Shown one piece after another: positions 8,218 through 16,719 of a DNA stretch of 64,000 nt. The stretch comes from QHXM01 sp032160165 (GTDB lineage Bacteria; Acidobacteriota; Blastocatellia; Pyrinomonadales; Pyrinomonadaceae), in the NCBI GenBank assembly GCA_032160165.1, contig JAVHWA010000182.1, positions 1 to 64,000 on the forward strand. The letters run 5' to 3'. Numbering within the stretch: the first letter of the stretch is position 1; every line of letters begins with the position of its first letter. Both the position numbers and the translations under genes were made by a program. The notes under the pieces are model-generated. The model did not search any database and was not told where the DNA came from. It saw only the letters and a list, made by a program, of their open reading frames with translations.

Positions 8218-8795
8218 CAAGCTATCTCTGATGCCATGTGCTTCAACCGCATTTGCAGTTGTCTTAACGCAGTATAGAGTCGGCTCTTGACCGTGCTGAG
8301 CGGTAGATCAAGCGCTTCGGCTATTTCCTGGAACGTCAATTCCTCAAACTCTTTCATGACGACAACCTGTCGCAGCTCGGGTGGCAGCGCGCGGACTGCT
8401 CGTCTCACGGAATCGGTCCTCTCCTGGTTTTCGGCCACGCGTGCCGGCGACTCGTGAGCAGGGGCCGAATAAGAAGCGCCGTCCGCCTCCGTCTCGTCCT
8501 CAAGCGTCGTCTCGCCGCGAACCTTCGCCCGCCGCTGGCGAGTGATGCATTGGTTGACGGCGATCCGATGCAGCCAGGAGGAAACCTTAGCGTCCCCTCG
8601 AAAGCTCCGTAGACTGCGAAAGGCTGCGAGAAAAGTCTCCTGCGTCGCATCCCGAGCGTCCTCTTCACGCCCGAGCATCCCGTAGGCGAGCGCAAAGATG
8701 CGACGCTGCCAACGGCTCACAATCTCGCCGAAGGCCTCCGCGTCGCCCGACAGTGCGCGCTCAACGACCTGCTCGTCGCTCGTAACCGTCTCCAT
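8217..8795 (-). CDS. ECF-type RNA polymerase sigma factor
   Basis: 192 residues from the ATG at 8795 (METVTSDEQ); an in-frame ATG at 8855 would add 20 residues that do not look like the family. Region 2 is clear (FALAYGMLGREEDARDATQETFLAAFRSLRSFRGD, then WLHRIAVNQCI). Region 4 is also clear (LPPELRQVVVMKEFEELTFQEIAEALDLPLSTVKSRL). It is a group 4 sigma factor of the RpoE-like kind. Its stop overlaps the anti-sigma start. Such genes usually drive their own promoter; I could not pick out a matching pair of boxes upstream. Neither candidate start has a strong Shine-Dalgarno site. Confidence 0.9.
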   Translation of the reverse strand: METVTSDEQVVERALSGDAEAFGEIVSRWQRRIFALAYGMLGREEDARDATQETFLAAFRSLRSFRGDAKVSSWLHRIAVNQCITRQRRAKVRGETTLEDETEADGASYSAPAHESPARVAENQERTDSVRRAVRALPPELRQVVVMKEFEELTFQEIAEALDLPLSTVKSRLYTALRQLQMRLKHMASEIA

Positions 8796-9203
8796 TCTCT
8801 CGTGCCGTCCGCGTGGCGCGAGCCCACTTCCGTATTCCCCGGCGCACCATCGCATCTCAATGCGCTCATGGATTTAGACGCCGTCCCGCCCCTCTAAGTC
8901 TGCAAAAGTATCGCACAACCTCCGTTGTCTGAGTTGAAGCATCATTAGCTCTGGCCCACGTAGAGCCAAATCGCAGGGCTCGCGGGCCTGCAAAGATTTA
9001 TGATATGGATTCATAAAGAGCGGTTTAGACCCTTGCTTTCAATTAATTAAAAGATGTAAAACTAATTGACAGTACTGGTTTGGGTGGGTAGTATACCGGA
9101 AGAGGCTGCCCCGGCAATCTCATATCTGGCAATCCTGGTCCAGACCCGTCCTGAACTAAACCGTGCTCAAATTCAGTTCGAAATGCTGACTTACTGACCT
9201 CTG
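8796..9203. other. Divergent intergenic region between sigma factor and HD-GYP gene
   Basis: About 400 bp separate the minus-strand sigma factor from the plus-strand HD-GYP gene, so promoters for both should lie here. Apart from the plus-strand promoter at 9066-9094 the part near the HD-GYP gene is AT-richer than the flanking genes but shows no hairpin, repeat or small gene that I can support. Confidence 0.5.
9066..9094 (+). promoter_or_regulatory. Likely sigma-70 type promoter for the HD-GYP gene
   Basis: TTGACA (9066-9071) is a perfect -35 box. After 17 bp, TAGTAT (9089-9094) matches the -10 consensus at four of six positions. Transcription would start near 9101, about 100 bp before the gene. 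Confidence 0.5.
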
Positions 9204-11045
9204 ATGTTCGACGGTCCCAGGCGCATACGCGTCCTCTACATCGTGCTCGGCATGCTGCTGGTGGTTGGGGTTTTGCCCCTCTCGCTGGCGGGATGGCTGC
9301 TGTCTGATCGCAGCGCGGTCGAATTGGGTTCGGTGGAGAGACGTTACCAGGCGCAGTTGGTGCAGGACAAAGCGCGGCAGATAGAACTGTACGGTCAACG
9401 CTATCGGGACGTAGTAACCGGACTCGCGCAAGCCTTTGAACTTGCCGGCGGTGTACGCGTTCTCAACCAGGACGGCTCAGATGCCCGCCTACGCAAGACA
9501 CTACAAAACGATCCGAACCTCATCGCACTCTCAATCGAGCCCGTGCAGGGTGAACCGCACCGAGCATTTCAGCCGGACGCAATTAAGCGCGAGGAGGTTG
9601 AGGAGCGAGTAGGCGAGGTTCTGGCGTTGATGAACGGGACTGGTCTGGTACTCAGTCGCCCCAAGATCATCCGATCGGGCCAGGAAATGGCGTTGACCAT
9701 TGCTGCTCCGGTGATGGGAGGACCTGATGGAACAGAGGTAGTCGCAGGCGTGGTCGCGATCGTCTCGTTCCGAGAAGTATTCAAGGCGGTGCAGCAACAG
9801 TCGACAAAATCTGAACGCGAACTGTTGGACGCCGGGTTACCCGTCGTCTTCGTCGTCGACAAAGAAGGCCGAGCCGTCGCGCACCCAGACGAGAGAATCG
9901 CATTCGCCGAAAAGCCCATGACGGACTTGAAGGTGGTGCAGGACTGGCAAGAGACAGGGACACAGGTTCAATCCGCGCTCGCTCCCTTCACGGTGGAACG
10001 CGATGGGCGGACGATCGAGATGATCGGTTCGTATGCGACGGCCGACCTGGGGACCAATTCCCGGCTAGGCGTGATCGCGATCCAGGACGAGCGCGCCGCG
10101 CTGGTTTCGGTCTCAGACATGCGACGCCAGACTTTTATGATCAGCTTGGTTGCAGCGACGTTCGCGCTGCTAATTGGTTTCTTCTTTGCAAAGAAGCTGA
10201 CTCAGCCGGTCCAGGAACTCGCAGCAGGCGCCCATCGCATAGCATCGGGAGACTTTTCACAGCGAATAACCGTACGCAGCCGCACAGAACTAGGTGAGCT
10301 CGGGGCCTCTTTCAACCTGATGACCGATCAGCTTGAAAACTTCATCAGCGACCTGCAACGCGCGGCGGATGAAAATCGCCAGCTCTTCCTTGGCACGGTC
10401 AAGGCGCTTGCTGCGGCGATCGACGGAAAAGACCCGTATACGCGCGGCCACTCCGAACGCGTTTCGCGGTTCTCCGTAGCCATCGCGCAGGGAATGGATT
10501 TCTCAGATGAGGAAATCGAGACAATCAGGCTGAGTGCGCTGCTGCACGACGTCGGTAAGATCGGCATCGACGACAACATCCTGAAGAAGCCAGCCGCGCT
10601 GACAGACGAAGAATTCAAGCTCATGAAGGAGCATCCGCAGAAGGGCTTCAAGATCATGTCGCAGATTCCAGCTATGAAGGACTTCCTTCCTGGAATGTAC
10701 ATGCATCACGAGATGATCGATGGCAATGGCTATCCGCAGGGCCTGAAGGGCGATGAGATCCCAATGCAGGCACGAATAGTTTCGGTTGCTGACACCTTTG
10801 ACGCGATGACGACCGACAGGCCATATCAACGCGCGATGAAATTCGAAGATGCTCTCTCACGTATCAAGAGTTTCATCGGCACCCGCTATGATGAACGCGT
10901 TGTAGCTTCCCTTGTCGCCGCGTGTGACTCCGGGCAGATAACGCCCGGTCGCGTACGACTCAAGCGTCCTCCTAAAACACTCGCCCTGGCACCCTCATCC
11001 CCACCATTGCAGCCAGCGACACCCACTCCAGCCGCTGTTGCATAA
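9204..11045 (+). CDS. Membrane sensor with HAMP and HD-GYP phosphodiesterase domains
   Basis: 613 residues. TM1 lies at ~11-33 and TM2 at ~312-332, bracketing a ~270-residue extracytoplasmic sensor of probable Cache fold. A HAMP domain follows (~333-385, LTQPVQELAAGAHRIASGDF). The HD-GYP domain (~395-585) has the HD pair in LLHDVGKIG (~448) and HHEMIDGNGYP (~501), close to the canonical HHE..DG.GYP. All these residues are those needed for cyclic-di-GMP hydrolysis, so an active phosphodiesterase is expected. The C-terminal ~25 residues are Pro/Ala-rich. The gene is followed 19 bp later by a zinc-ribbon membrane protein, probably in the same transcript. Confidence 0.9.
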   Translation: MFDGPRRIRVLYIVLGMLLVVGVLPLSLAGWLLSDRSAVELGSVERRYQAQLVQDKARQIELYGQRYRDVVTGLAQAFELAGGVRVLNQDGSDARLRKTLQNDPNLIALSIEPVQGEPHRAFQPDAIKREEVEERVGEVLALMNGTGLVLSRPKIIRSGQEMALTIAAPVMGGPDGTEVVAGVVAIVSFREVFKAVQQQSTKSERELLDAGLPVVFVVDKEGRAVAHPDERIAFAEKPMTDLKVVQDWQETGTQVQSALAPFTVERDGRTIEMIGSYATADLGTNSRLGVIAIQDERAALVSVSDMRRQTFMISLVAATFALLIGFFFAKKLTQPVQELAAGAHRIASGDFSQRITVRSRTELGELGASFNLMTDQLENFISDLQRAADENRQLFLGTVKALAAAIDGKDPYTRGHSERVSRFSVAIAQGMDFSDEEIETIRLSALLHDVGKIGIDDNILKKPAALTDEEFKLMKEHPQKGFKIMSQIPAMKDFLPGMYMHHEMIDGNGYPQGLKGDEIPMQARIVSVADTFDAMTTDRPYQRAMKFEDALSRIKSFIGTRYDERVVASLVAACDSGQITPGRVRLKRPPKTLALAPSSPPLQPATPTPAAVA

Positions 11046-11064
11046 GCTCATAGGAGACTCTTTC

Positions 11065-11865
11065 ATGCTGAGCATAAGATGCGATGCGTGCTCGCTGGTC
11101 AACTTCACGACATCGAGCGCTTGCAAGCGTTGCGGTTCACCTCTTGCTTCATCCGAGGGGAGCGAAGGACGTCTTCAGGCCTCTCTCGAGCATAGTCAGC
11201 CGGGCGTTCAGCCCTCTGTCAGTTCGACTTCAGGTATTGGCGCCGGATACGAACTGTACGGCTCAGCTTCATACCCGAGCGCTGATCCCCCCAAAAGAAA
11301 GGCCATCGGAGTTATCGTGCTCGCTCTCGTCTGCCTGGCGGCCGCCGTCGCAATACCCTCATACTTGAAAGCAAGCAAGAGCGAGTTTGCAGACCTCTCC
11401 TGGAAGGAGTTCAAGGCCGATAATGGAAGCTTTTCAATTCTGATGCCTCTACAGCCTGAACGTAAAACGGTTGATGAGTCGACTCCAGAGGGCCCGATCC
11501 ACGGAGACATGTACCGTCTCCAGACCCCGGGGAAGACTACGTTCTACGTGGGGTCGATCACCTTTCCGCCAACGCCGCCAATCACGCCGGATCAGCGGCT
11601 CGATGCCGCCTTTAAAGTTTGGACGGGTGGAACGGGCGCGGTAATTCTGAGCCGAAAAAGCATAATCCAGGATGGCTATCGAGGAATGGAATGGGAAATA
11701 AGACCTCCGACGACTGCGAACCTTCCTAACGACAAAGGAGTGGTTCGTATGTATTGGGCGGGGCCAACTTTGTACCTAATGATGATAGGCGGACCCGATT
11801 CCCCTGAGGCGGCTGCCGCGAGAGTTAAATACCTCGACTCTTTTAAGATCAATCGGCCCGGCTAA
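11065..11865 (+). CDS. Zinc-ribbon membrane protein, first of two paralogs
   Basis: 266 residues from the ATG at 11065, chosen because AGGAG lies 8 bp upstream; the longer frame from 11038 overlaps the previous stop. Order: N-terminal zinc ribbon (CDAC-x10-CKRC), ~50 residues of Ser/Pro/Gly linker, one transmembrane helix (GVIVLALVCLAAAVAIP), then an extracytoplasmic domain of ~150 residues beginning WKEFKADNGSFSILMP. That start resembles the MPG/PsbP-like domains found in many hypothetical bacterial proteins. It ends in KYLDSFKINRPG. The next gene has the same architecture and shared motifs (RMYWAGPTLYLM / RMYWVAPRIYIL, LDSFK), so this is a tandem duplication. No known function; the zinc ribbon faces the cytoplasm if the topology is standard. 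Confidence 0.75.
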   Translation: MLSIRCDACSLVNFTTSSACKRCGSPLASSEGSEGRLQASLEHSQPGVQPSVSSTSGIGAGYELYGSASYPSADPPKRKAIGVIVLALVCLAAAVAIPSYLKASKSEFADLSWKEFKADNGSFSILMPLQPERKTVDESTPEGPIHGDMYRLQTPGKTTFYVGSITFPPTPPITPDQRLDAAFKVWTGGTGAVILSRKSIIQDGYRGMEWEIRPPTTANLPNDKGVVRMYWAGPTLYLMMIGGPDSPEAAAARVKYLDSFKINRPG

Positions 11866-11975
11866 TCCTCAATCCCGGCGCATGTCCCCGCGAACCATGC
11901 ATCGAGGATACGTCACGTCCCTCGGTCGGACGTCCCTCTTGTTGCCCGCACCTCGCTGGCGGTCAGGAGAAAGCG

Positions 11976-12782
11976 ATGAATACGAACAGATGTTCCTGCT
12001 GCGGATTTCTTAACTTCACAACAGCAGAATCGTGCAAACGGTGCAAAGCGGAATTTACAGTGCCCGTCGATTCGGGCTATGCGAACTATGCAATGGCCCC
12101 GCAGGGCGCCTACCAGACGACGCCTGCATGGCTGCAGACCGACTATCACCAGCAATACGCGCCTCCTCCCTACTTCGCTGGGCCAATCGCTCCGCTGCCG
12201 CGCGTTTCCAGACATGGCTCCACCAACGCGGTGCTCTGGACTCTGCTTGCGATAACGCTTGTCATTGCGTTCGCTATCGGCGTGATCTGGAGATCCAACA
12301 AGCCGGTCAATTATGTGTGGCAGGAATATCATCCTGCGGACAATTCGTATTCGGCGACAATGCCTACCAAGCCCGTGGAATCCATTGAGAGACGAGCGAG
12401 CCCCGTCGGCGAACTGCAGATGCATCTGTCCGTGGCGGACATGGGCCCTGAGGGCGCGTTTCTGGTCGGCTATGCCGACTATCCTGAAAATTTCAGCAAC
12501 CTCTCTCCCGATTCGGTTCTCGACGCGGGAGCGAACGGGGCCGTGGCCAATTCCGGCGCGACGTTGCTGAACAAGAAAAGGATCACGCTCGATGGTTATC
12601 AGGGACTGGAACTCGAGATGCAGCCTCCATCAGGAGCGATTCGCGGAGGTGGTAGATCGATCAGCAGAATGTATTGGGTAGCGCCCAGGATTTACATCCT
12701 GTTCGCAGGCGGACCCGCCTCTTCGAACACAGATGCCGCCATCGCGAAATTCCTCGACTCATTCAAGCTACGTAGGCGCTGA
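11976..12782 (+). CDS. Zinc-ribbon membrane protein, second paralog
   Basis: 268 residues. AGGAGA precedes the ATG at a good distance. It has the same layout as its neighbour: zinc ribbon CSCC-x10-CKRC at the N-terminus, a Tyr/Gln/Pro-rich linker of about 55 residues, a transmembrane helix (AVLWTLLAITLVIAFAIGVI), and an extracytoplasmic domain starting WQEYHPADNSYSATMPTKP and ending FLDSFKLRRR. Shared landmarks with the first paralog include the phrase GYQGLELEMQPP / GYRGMEWEIRPP. The linker differs fully, so only the ribbon, helix and outer domain are under constraint. The gap of 110 bp between the two genes holds only a weak 6-bp hairpin. Confidence 0.75.
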   Translation: MNTNRCSCCGFLNFTTAESCKRCKAEFTVPVDSGYANYAMAPQGAYQTTPAWLQTDYHQQYAPPPYFAGPIAPLPRVSRHGSTNAVLWTLLAITLVIAFAIGVIWRSNKPVNYVWQEYHPADNSYSATMPTKPVESIERRASPVGELQMHLSVADMGPEGAFLVGYADYPENFSNLSPDSVLDAGANGAVANSGATLLNKKRITLDGYQGLELEMQPPSGAIRGGGRSISRMYWVAPRIYILFAGGPASSNTDAAIAKFLDSFKLRRR

Positions 12783-12850
12783 TAGCTATCGCGCACCGCC
12801 TTACCGCGCGATTGCACGCGTCACTTCCGCCAGGACTTTCCGCATCGCTT

Positions 12851-12880
12851 TTGTCGCTATGAGTTACTTCCGTCTATAAT
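12851..12880 (+). promoter_or_regulatory. Likely promoter for ftsY
   Basis: TTGTCG (12851-12856) as -35, an 18-bp spacer and a perfect TATAAT (12875-12880) as -10, about 50 bp before the ftsY start. Confidence 0.6.
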
Positions 12881-12929
12881 CCTTGCGAAATAACTTTGAA
12901 TACAAATCGCAAGGATAATCAACGGATCC

Positions 12930-14273
12930 ATGGCTTTTTGGCGACGCGCAAATAAAGATCGTTACATTACGCTCGGGCTCAATGAGCCCTTAACAGCTAA
13001 AGAATCAGAAAAAGTCGAGCGCGAACCTGAGGCCCCCGGTCTTCAGACTCCTGCCAGCTCCACCGGTAAGGATCCGGTGCGTTCGCTTCCCGCGCTTGAA
13101 CCCACTGTTTCAGGAGACGCGCCGACTCCGTCGCCTCTGCCTGAAAAGCAGGTGTTAACTGACCGCGCTCCGCTGCCCGCCGGACCTCAGCCCCCAAGCG
13201 AGGCCGTGATCGCGCCGGAGCGTGAAGCCGTCGCACCCACTCCCCGACAAAAACCCGTTCCTTCCCGGTCACCATTTCAGACCTCAGTCCTCGGGCTGAA
13301 CCTGACGATGGAAGAGTTGCAGGCGCAAGAGGCAGCGCTCGAACAGGAATTCAGTGCCCGGTTTAGACGGGCGATCACTGCGACGCGCGAGTCGCTCTCT
13401 GAGACGATCGATTCCGTCTTCCAGAGCCGCAAGAAGATCGACGCCGCGTTGCTGGACGAGCTCGAGGAGGCCTTGATCGCAGCTGACATCGGTGTACCGA
13501 CGACCTTGCACATCCTGGAAACTGTCAGACGCGAAATAGCTCGCAACCAGATCAATGATATCGAGGCGTTAAAGCTGTCGATCAAAACCGAGCTTTTAAA
13601 TATTCTGCAGGCGTCAGAACGGGGCGGCGTGGCATCGGAGACAAGTGTCCCCGACTCGGTCGCGCCGTACGTGATGATGATCGTGGGAGTGAACGGGGTT
13701 GGAAAAACGACCACCATCGGAAAGCTCGCGCAGCGCATCAAGGCCGAAGGCAACGACGTTCTCATATGCGCGGCCGACACCTTTCGCGCCGCCGCTTCCG
13801 ACCAGCTCGCGATTTGGGCCGAACGGACCGGCGTCCCGTTGATCCAGCAAAAGCAGGGAACTGACCCGGCTGCGGTCCTGTTTGATTCTCTCAAAGCTGC
13901 CAAAGCACGCAACTCCGACGTACTTATCGTCGACACGGCCGGACGGCTTCACAACAAATCCAATCTGATGGCCGAGCTGGAGAAGATGAAGCGCGTCGCC
14001 GGTCGAGAGGTCGAGGGAGCGCCGCACGAAACGCTGCTGGTGGTCGACGCTGTCACCGGACAGAACGGGCTCGAGCAAGCGCGCCAATTCTTAAAAGTTG
14101 CGGGCGTCACCGGAATCGTGCTAACCAAACTGGATGGCACAGCCAAGGGCGGCATCGCTGTAGCGATCGCCAAGGAGTTGAACCTGCCGATACGGTACGC
14201 GGGCATCGGTGAGAAGGTCGACGACCTGGTGGTCTTCGATGCCGAACAATATGTCAACGGACTCTTCGACTAG
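12930..14273 (+). CDS. ftsY: Signal recognition particle receptor FtsY
   Basis: 447 residues. The first ~115 residues are charged and Pro-rich, like the variable A domain that binds membrane and translocon. The N domain follows (~130-235) and the G domain (~245-445): P-loop GVNGVGKTTTIGKLA at ~253, DTFRAAASDQL, DTAGRLHNKSNLM, TKLDGTAKGG and GIGEKVDDLVVFD. All SRP-GTPase motifs are intact. FtsY docks ribosome-SRP complexes on the inner membrane for co-translational insertion. AAGGAT lies ahead of the ATG. The stop codon TAG is immediately followed by a heptamer repeat element that leads to ribD. Confidence 0.95.
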   Translation: MAFWRRANKDRYITLGLNEPLTAKESEKVEREPEAPGLQTPASSTGKDPVRSLPALEPTVSGDAPTPSPLPEKQVLTDRAPLPAGPQPPSEAVIAPEREAVAPTPRQKPVPSRSPFQTSVLGLNLTMEELQAQEAALEQEFSARFRRAITATRESLSETIDSVFQSRKKIDAALLDELEEALIAADIGVPTTLHILETVRREIARNQINDIEALKLSIKTELLNILQASERGGVASETSVPDSVAPYVMMIVGVNGVGKTTTIGKLAQRIKAEGNDVLICAADTFRAAASDQLAIWAERTGVPLIQQKQGTDPAAVLFDSLKAAKARNSDVLIVDTAGRLHNKSNLMAELEKMKRVAGREVEGAPHETLLVVDAVTGQNGLEQARQFLKVAGVTGIVLTKLDGTAKGGIAVAIAKELNLPIRYAGIGEKVDDLVVFDAEQYVNGLFD

Positions 14274-14375
14274 AGTTTCGAGTTTCGCGTTTCGAGTTTC
14301 CACCACAATCCGGAGCACTTGAGACTTTAATCTAACCTTGGAAATCAAAACCCAAAACTCAAAACTCGAAACTCC
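14273..14375. repeat. Heptamer inverted-repeat element, unit GAGTTTC
   Basis: The left arm 14273-14300 is four tandem units of GAGTTTC(G). A unique 41-bp spacer follows, and the right arm 14342-14375 has units of AACTCAAA/AACTCGAA. The arms are reverse complements in kind. The array begins at the last base of the ftsY stop and runs into the possible N-terminal codons of RibD. Confidence 0.85.
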
Positions 14376-15501
14376 GGGAGATTTCGACGAGCGCATGATG
14401 AGACGCGCTCTCGAACTGGCCGCGCGCGGTGTGGGACAGGTCAGTCCGAGCCCGCTGGTTGGATGCGTGATCGCGTCTCCGCAGGGGGAAGTAATCGGCG
14501 AGGGCTTTTATGTCTTTGAGCAGATTAGCCACGCTGAGACACTTGCGCTTGACCAGGCCGCAGCGGCTGCTCACGGCGCCACAGCCTATGTCACCCTTGA
14601 GCCGCATGCCCACTTCGGACGAACGCCACCCTGCACTGCGGCATTGATTCAAGCGGGCATCGCACGCGTGGTGGCGCCGATCCAAGACCCAAATCCGTTG
14701 GTCTCAGGCAGAGGATTTGCCCATCTGCGTAGCGCCGGGGTCGACGTCTGCCAGGGACTACTCGCCACCGAGGCCTCCCGCCTGAACGAAGCCTACATTT
14801 ACTCGATGCGACATTCGCGACCGTTCGTACACCTGAAACTGGCGTGCTCGCTCGACGGAAAGATCGCAACACGTACGGGCGATTCCCGCTGGATCACGGG
14901 CGAGGAGTCACGCGCTCGCGTACACGAACTGCGGCATCAATATGACGCGATTCTCGTGGGTGCGGGCACGGCGGCGGCAGACGATCCGCTGCTGACTGAT
15001 CGCTCAGGAAAGGCTCGCCGCCGTCCGCTGTTGCGTGTTGTGCTGGACGACGACCTTCGGCTTTCCACCTCGTCGCGACTTGTGACGAGCGCGAATGAAA
15101 TTTTTGTAATGGTCTTCACCTCGAATGATGCGGACCAGAGTGCCGTCGCAGAGTTGCATGCGAGCGGAGTTCAGGTTGTGAGACACGCGGGAGGAGCGCG
15201 TGATTTGAAGAGGGTGCTTGAAGATCTCGGCTCGCGCTCCGTTCAAAGCGTGCTCGTCGAAGGCGGATCCGGCACGGCGGGAGCTTTTCTCGACGCGGGC
15301 CTGGTAAATAAGATCTCTGTCTTCATCGCGCCGATAATTATCGGAGGTAGCGATGCGCCAACAGCCGTGGGTGGAGCGGGCGCCGAAAAACTCTCTAACG
15401 CGTTACATCTTCAAAGTGTCGAGATCATCCAACGAGGGAGTGATGTGGAAATCACGGGCTATGTCTCAGGGATGAGGGATGAAGCAAGGGATGAGGGCTG
15501 A
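14338..15501 (+). CDS. ribD: Bifunctional riboflavin deaminase/reductase RibD
   Basis: 387 residues if the TTG at 14338 is used. The ATG at 14395 would remove the repeat-encoded first 19 codons but cut very close to the domain (DFDERMMRRALELA). The deaminase domain has HAE at 65-67 and TPPC at 96-99, but the position that is Cys in most RibD (LEPCSH) is His90 here (LEPHAHFGRTPPC). The reductase domain (~165-375) has LKLACSLDGKIATRTGDSRWITG and VLVEGGSGTAGAFL. It performs the deamination and reduction of the pyrimidine intermediate in riboflavin synthesis. The last ~10 residues (GMRDEARDEG) and the stop are encoded by a repeat element, not by family-conserved sequence. Confidence 0.92.
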   Translation: MEIKTQNSKLETPGDFDERMMRRALELAARGVGQVSPSPLVGCVIASPQGEVIGEGFYVFEQISHAETLALDQAAAAAHGATAYVTLEPHAHFGRTPPCTAALIQAGIARVVAPIQDPNPLVSGRGFAHLRSAGVDVCQGLLATEASRLNEAYIYSMRHSRPFVHLKLACSLDGKIATRTGDSRWITGEESRARVHELRHQYDAILVGAGTAAADDPLLTDRSGKARRRPLLRVVLDDDLRLSTSSRLVTSANEIFVMVFTSNDADQSAVAELHASGVQVVRHAGGARDLKRVLEDLGSRSVQSVLVEGGSGTAGAFLDAGLVNKISVFIAPIIIGGSDAPTAVGGAGAEKLSNALHLQSVEIIQRGSDVEITGYVSGMRDEARDEG

Positions 15502-15597
15502 GGGATGAGGGATGAATCAAAGAAGAAAGGCGCCAGGTCTTTCATCCCTCCGCCCTCATCCCTCATACCTCCGCCTTCCCTCATTCCTCATCCCTCG
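15469..15597. repeat. Heptamer inverted-repeat element, unit GGGATGA
   Basis: The left arm 15469-15517 contains about six units of GGGATGA. A spacer of about 24 bp follows, and the right arm 15541-15597 contains units TCATCCC. The left arm encodes the RibD C-terminus and its stop as well as the presumed KsgA start. The right arm is read as the Pro/Ser/Ile/Leu-rich N-terminus of KsgA. Confidence 0.88.
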
Positions 15598-16416
15598 GTG
15601 CGCCTTCCTGCAAAGAAGCGCTTTGGTCAAAACTATCTCGTCGATGACCGTATCAGCGAGCGCATTGTTCGAGAGCTCGATCCGCGCGCCGACGAAACAA
15701 TAGTGGAGATAGGTCCCGGGCAGGGAGCGCTTACGTCCAGACTATTAAAAAGTACCGGTCGCCTTATCGCAATCGAGTTCGACAGAGACCTGATCCCGCT
15801 GCTTCGCACACGATTCGCATCATTCCAGAATCTCAACCTGGTCGAAGCTGACGCATTGGCTGTGGATCTATGTGCCTTGATCGCACCGGCAAAACAAGCG
15901 AAGGTCGTGGCCAACCTGCCGTATTACATCTCGACCGCGATCTTGCAGCGGCTCATCGAACAACGCTCGTGCATCAGCGAGATGGTCCTGATGCTTCAAC
16001 GAGAAGTGGTCGAAAGGATCACTGCGCCGGCCGGAAGCACTGAGCGAGGCTTTCTCACCGTGCTGGTGGAGGCGTATTGCCAGGGCGAGGCGCTTTTTGA
16101 TGTCCGGCCCACGGCATTCCGCCCGGTGCCGAAGGTGTGGAGCACCGTAATGCGCTTGCGCGTGCGGCAGCCCTCCGCGATTGGAGAACGAGATGCACGT
16201 TTGTTCTGGCAAATCGCGAGCGCAGGTTTCTCGCAACGAAGAAAAACCATCTTCAATAACCTGCGAAGCGCCACATCGGAACTGGGGACGCGCATCGATG
16301 AGATCGGCGGAGCGGCGCGCGCACTTGAACTGGCAGAGATCGAAGCGCGTCGCAGGGCCGAAACCCTTACGCTGGAAGAATGGGTTCGGTTAACGCAAGT
16401 ATTTGCGGTTCCGTGA
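15505..16416 (+). CDS. rsmA: 16S rRNA dimethyladenosine transferase KsgA
   Basis: 303 residues from the ATG at 15505. Conserved sequence starts at about residue 32 (VRLPAKKRFGQNYLVD), where a GTG at 15598 is an alternative start. The first 31 residues are repeat-encoded (FIPPPSSLIPPP type). SAM-binding motif I is VEIGPGQGALTSRLL. The catalytic motif IV is NLPYYIST, and the late region SQRRKTIFNNL is typical of KsgA. It dimethylates two adjacent adenosines near the 3' end of 16S rRNA, a late step in small-subunit maturation. A terminator-like hairpin follows at 16475. The start cannot be settled from sequence because neither candidate has a good Shine-Dalgarno site. Confidence 0.93.
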   Translation: MRDESKKKGARSFIPPPSSLIPPPSLIPHPSVRLPAKKRFGQNYLVDDRISERIVRELDPRADETIVEIGPGQGALTSRLLKSTGRLIAIEFDRDLIPLLRTRFASFQNLNLVEADALAVDLCALIAPAKQAKVVANLPYYISTAILQRLIEQRSCISEMVLMLQREVVERITAPAGSTERGFLTVLVEAYCQGEALFDVRPTAFRPVPKVWSTVMRLRVRQPSAIGERDARLFWQIASAGFSQRRKTIFNNLRSATSELGTRIDEIGGAARALELAEIEARRRAETLTLEEWVRLTQVFAVP

Positions 16417-16474
16417 CGAGTAGTCCGACCACGAGTCTCGTGATGAGGCCAGTATTCTGAATAGTCGGATACCA

Positions 16475-16518
16475 ACCTCGGTGAAGCAGTCCGTGAAGCG
16501 GACGACCGAGGTCCTTTT
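16475..16518 (+). terminator. Terminator after ksgA
   Basis: Outer stem ACCTCGGT (16475-16482) pairs with ACCGAGGT (16505-16512). Inside it GTCCG pairs with CGGAC, and CCTTTT follows. This is the end of the ftsY-ribD-ksgA run. The rest of the 300-bp gap to 16719 holds one small palindrome (separate entry) and nothing else that I can name. Confidence 0.65.
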
Positions 16519-16584
16519 GCTCACGCGTCAAAGAAAGCCTTCAGTCGCCCGCTTCCCGGGCTGGATCGAACGTTACGTTCTCTA

Positions 16585-16604
16585 CCCAGCATTAAAATGC
16601 TGGG
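16585..16604. repeat. Small perfect palindrome with TAAA loop
   Basis: CCCAGCAT-TAAA-ATGCTGGG, an 8-bp perfect stem in the gap between convergent ksgA and the M16 gene. The same stem-TAAA-stem form occurs at 19696-19709. It resembles REP-type intergenic palindromes and has no U-tract, so a terminator role is not obvious. Confidence 0.6.
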
Positions 16605-16719
16605 CTATCTTCAGCTGTCGCTTCGCGGACTAAAACCCTCGCGTGCTTTGGTGTTTCACTCCATAAACCGCTTCACATGCGGATAATACAAGAAGCGCCC
16701 AGCGCCCTCGAACGGATGT

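Noticed and set aside
11915..11933. Hairpin ACGTCC-ctcggtc-GGACGT between the two zinc-ribbon genes as terminator
   Set aside because: Only six base pairs and no U-tract.
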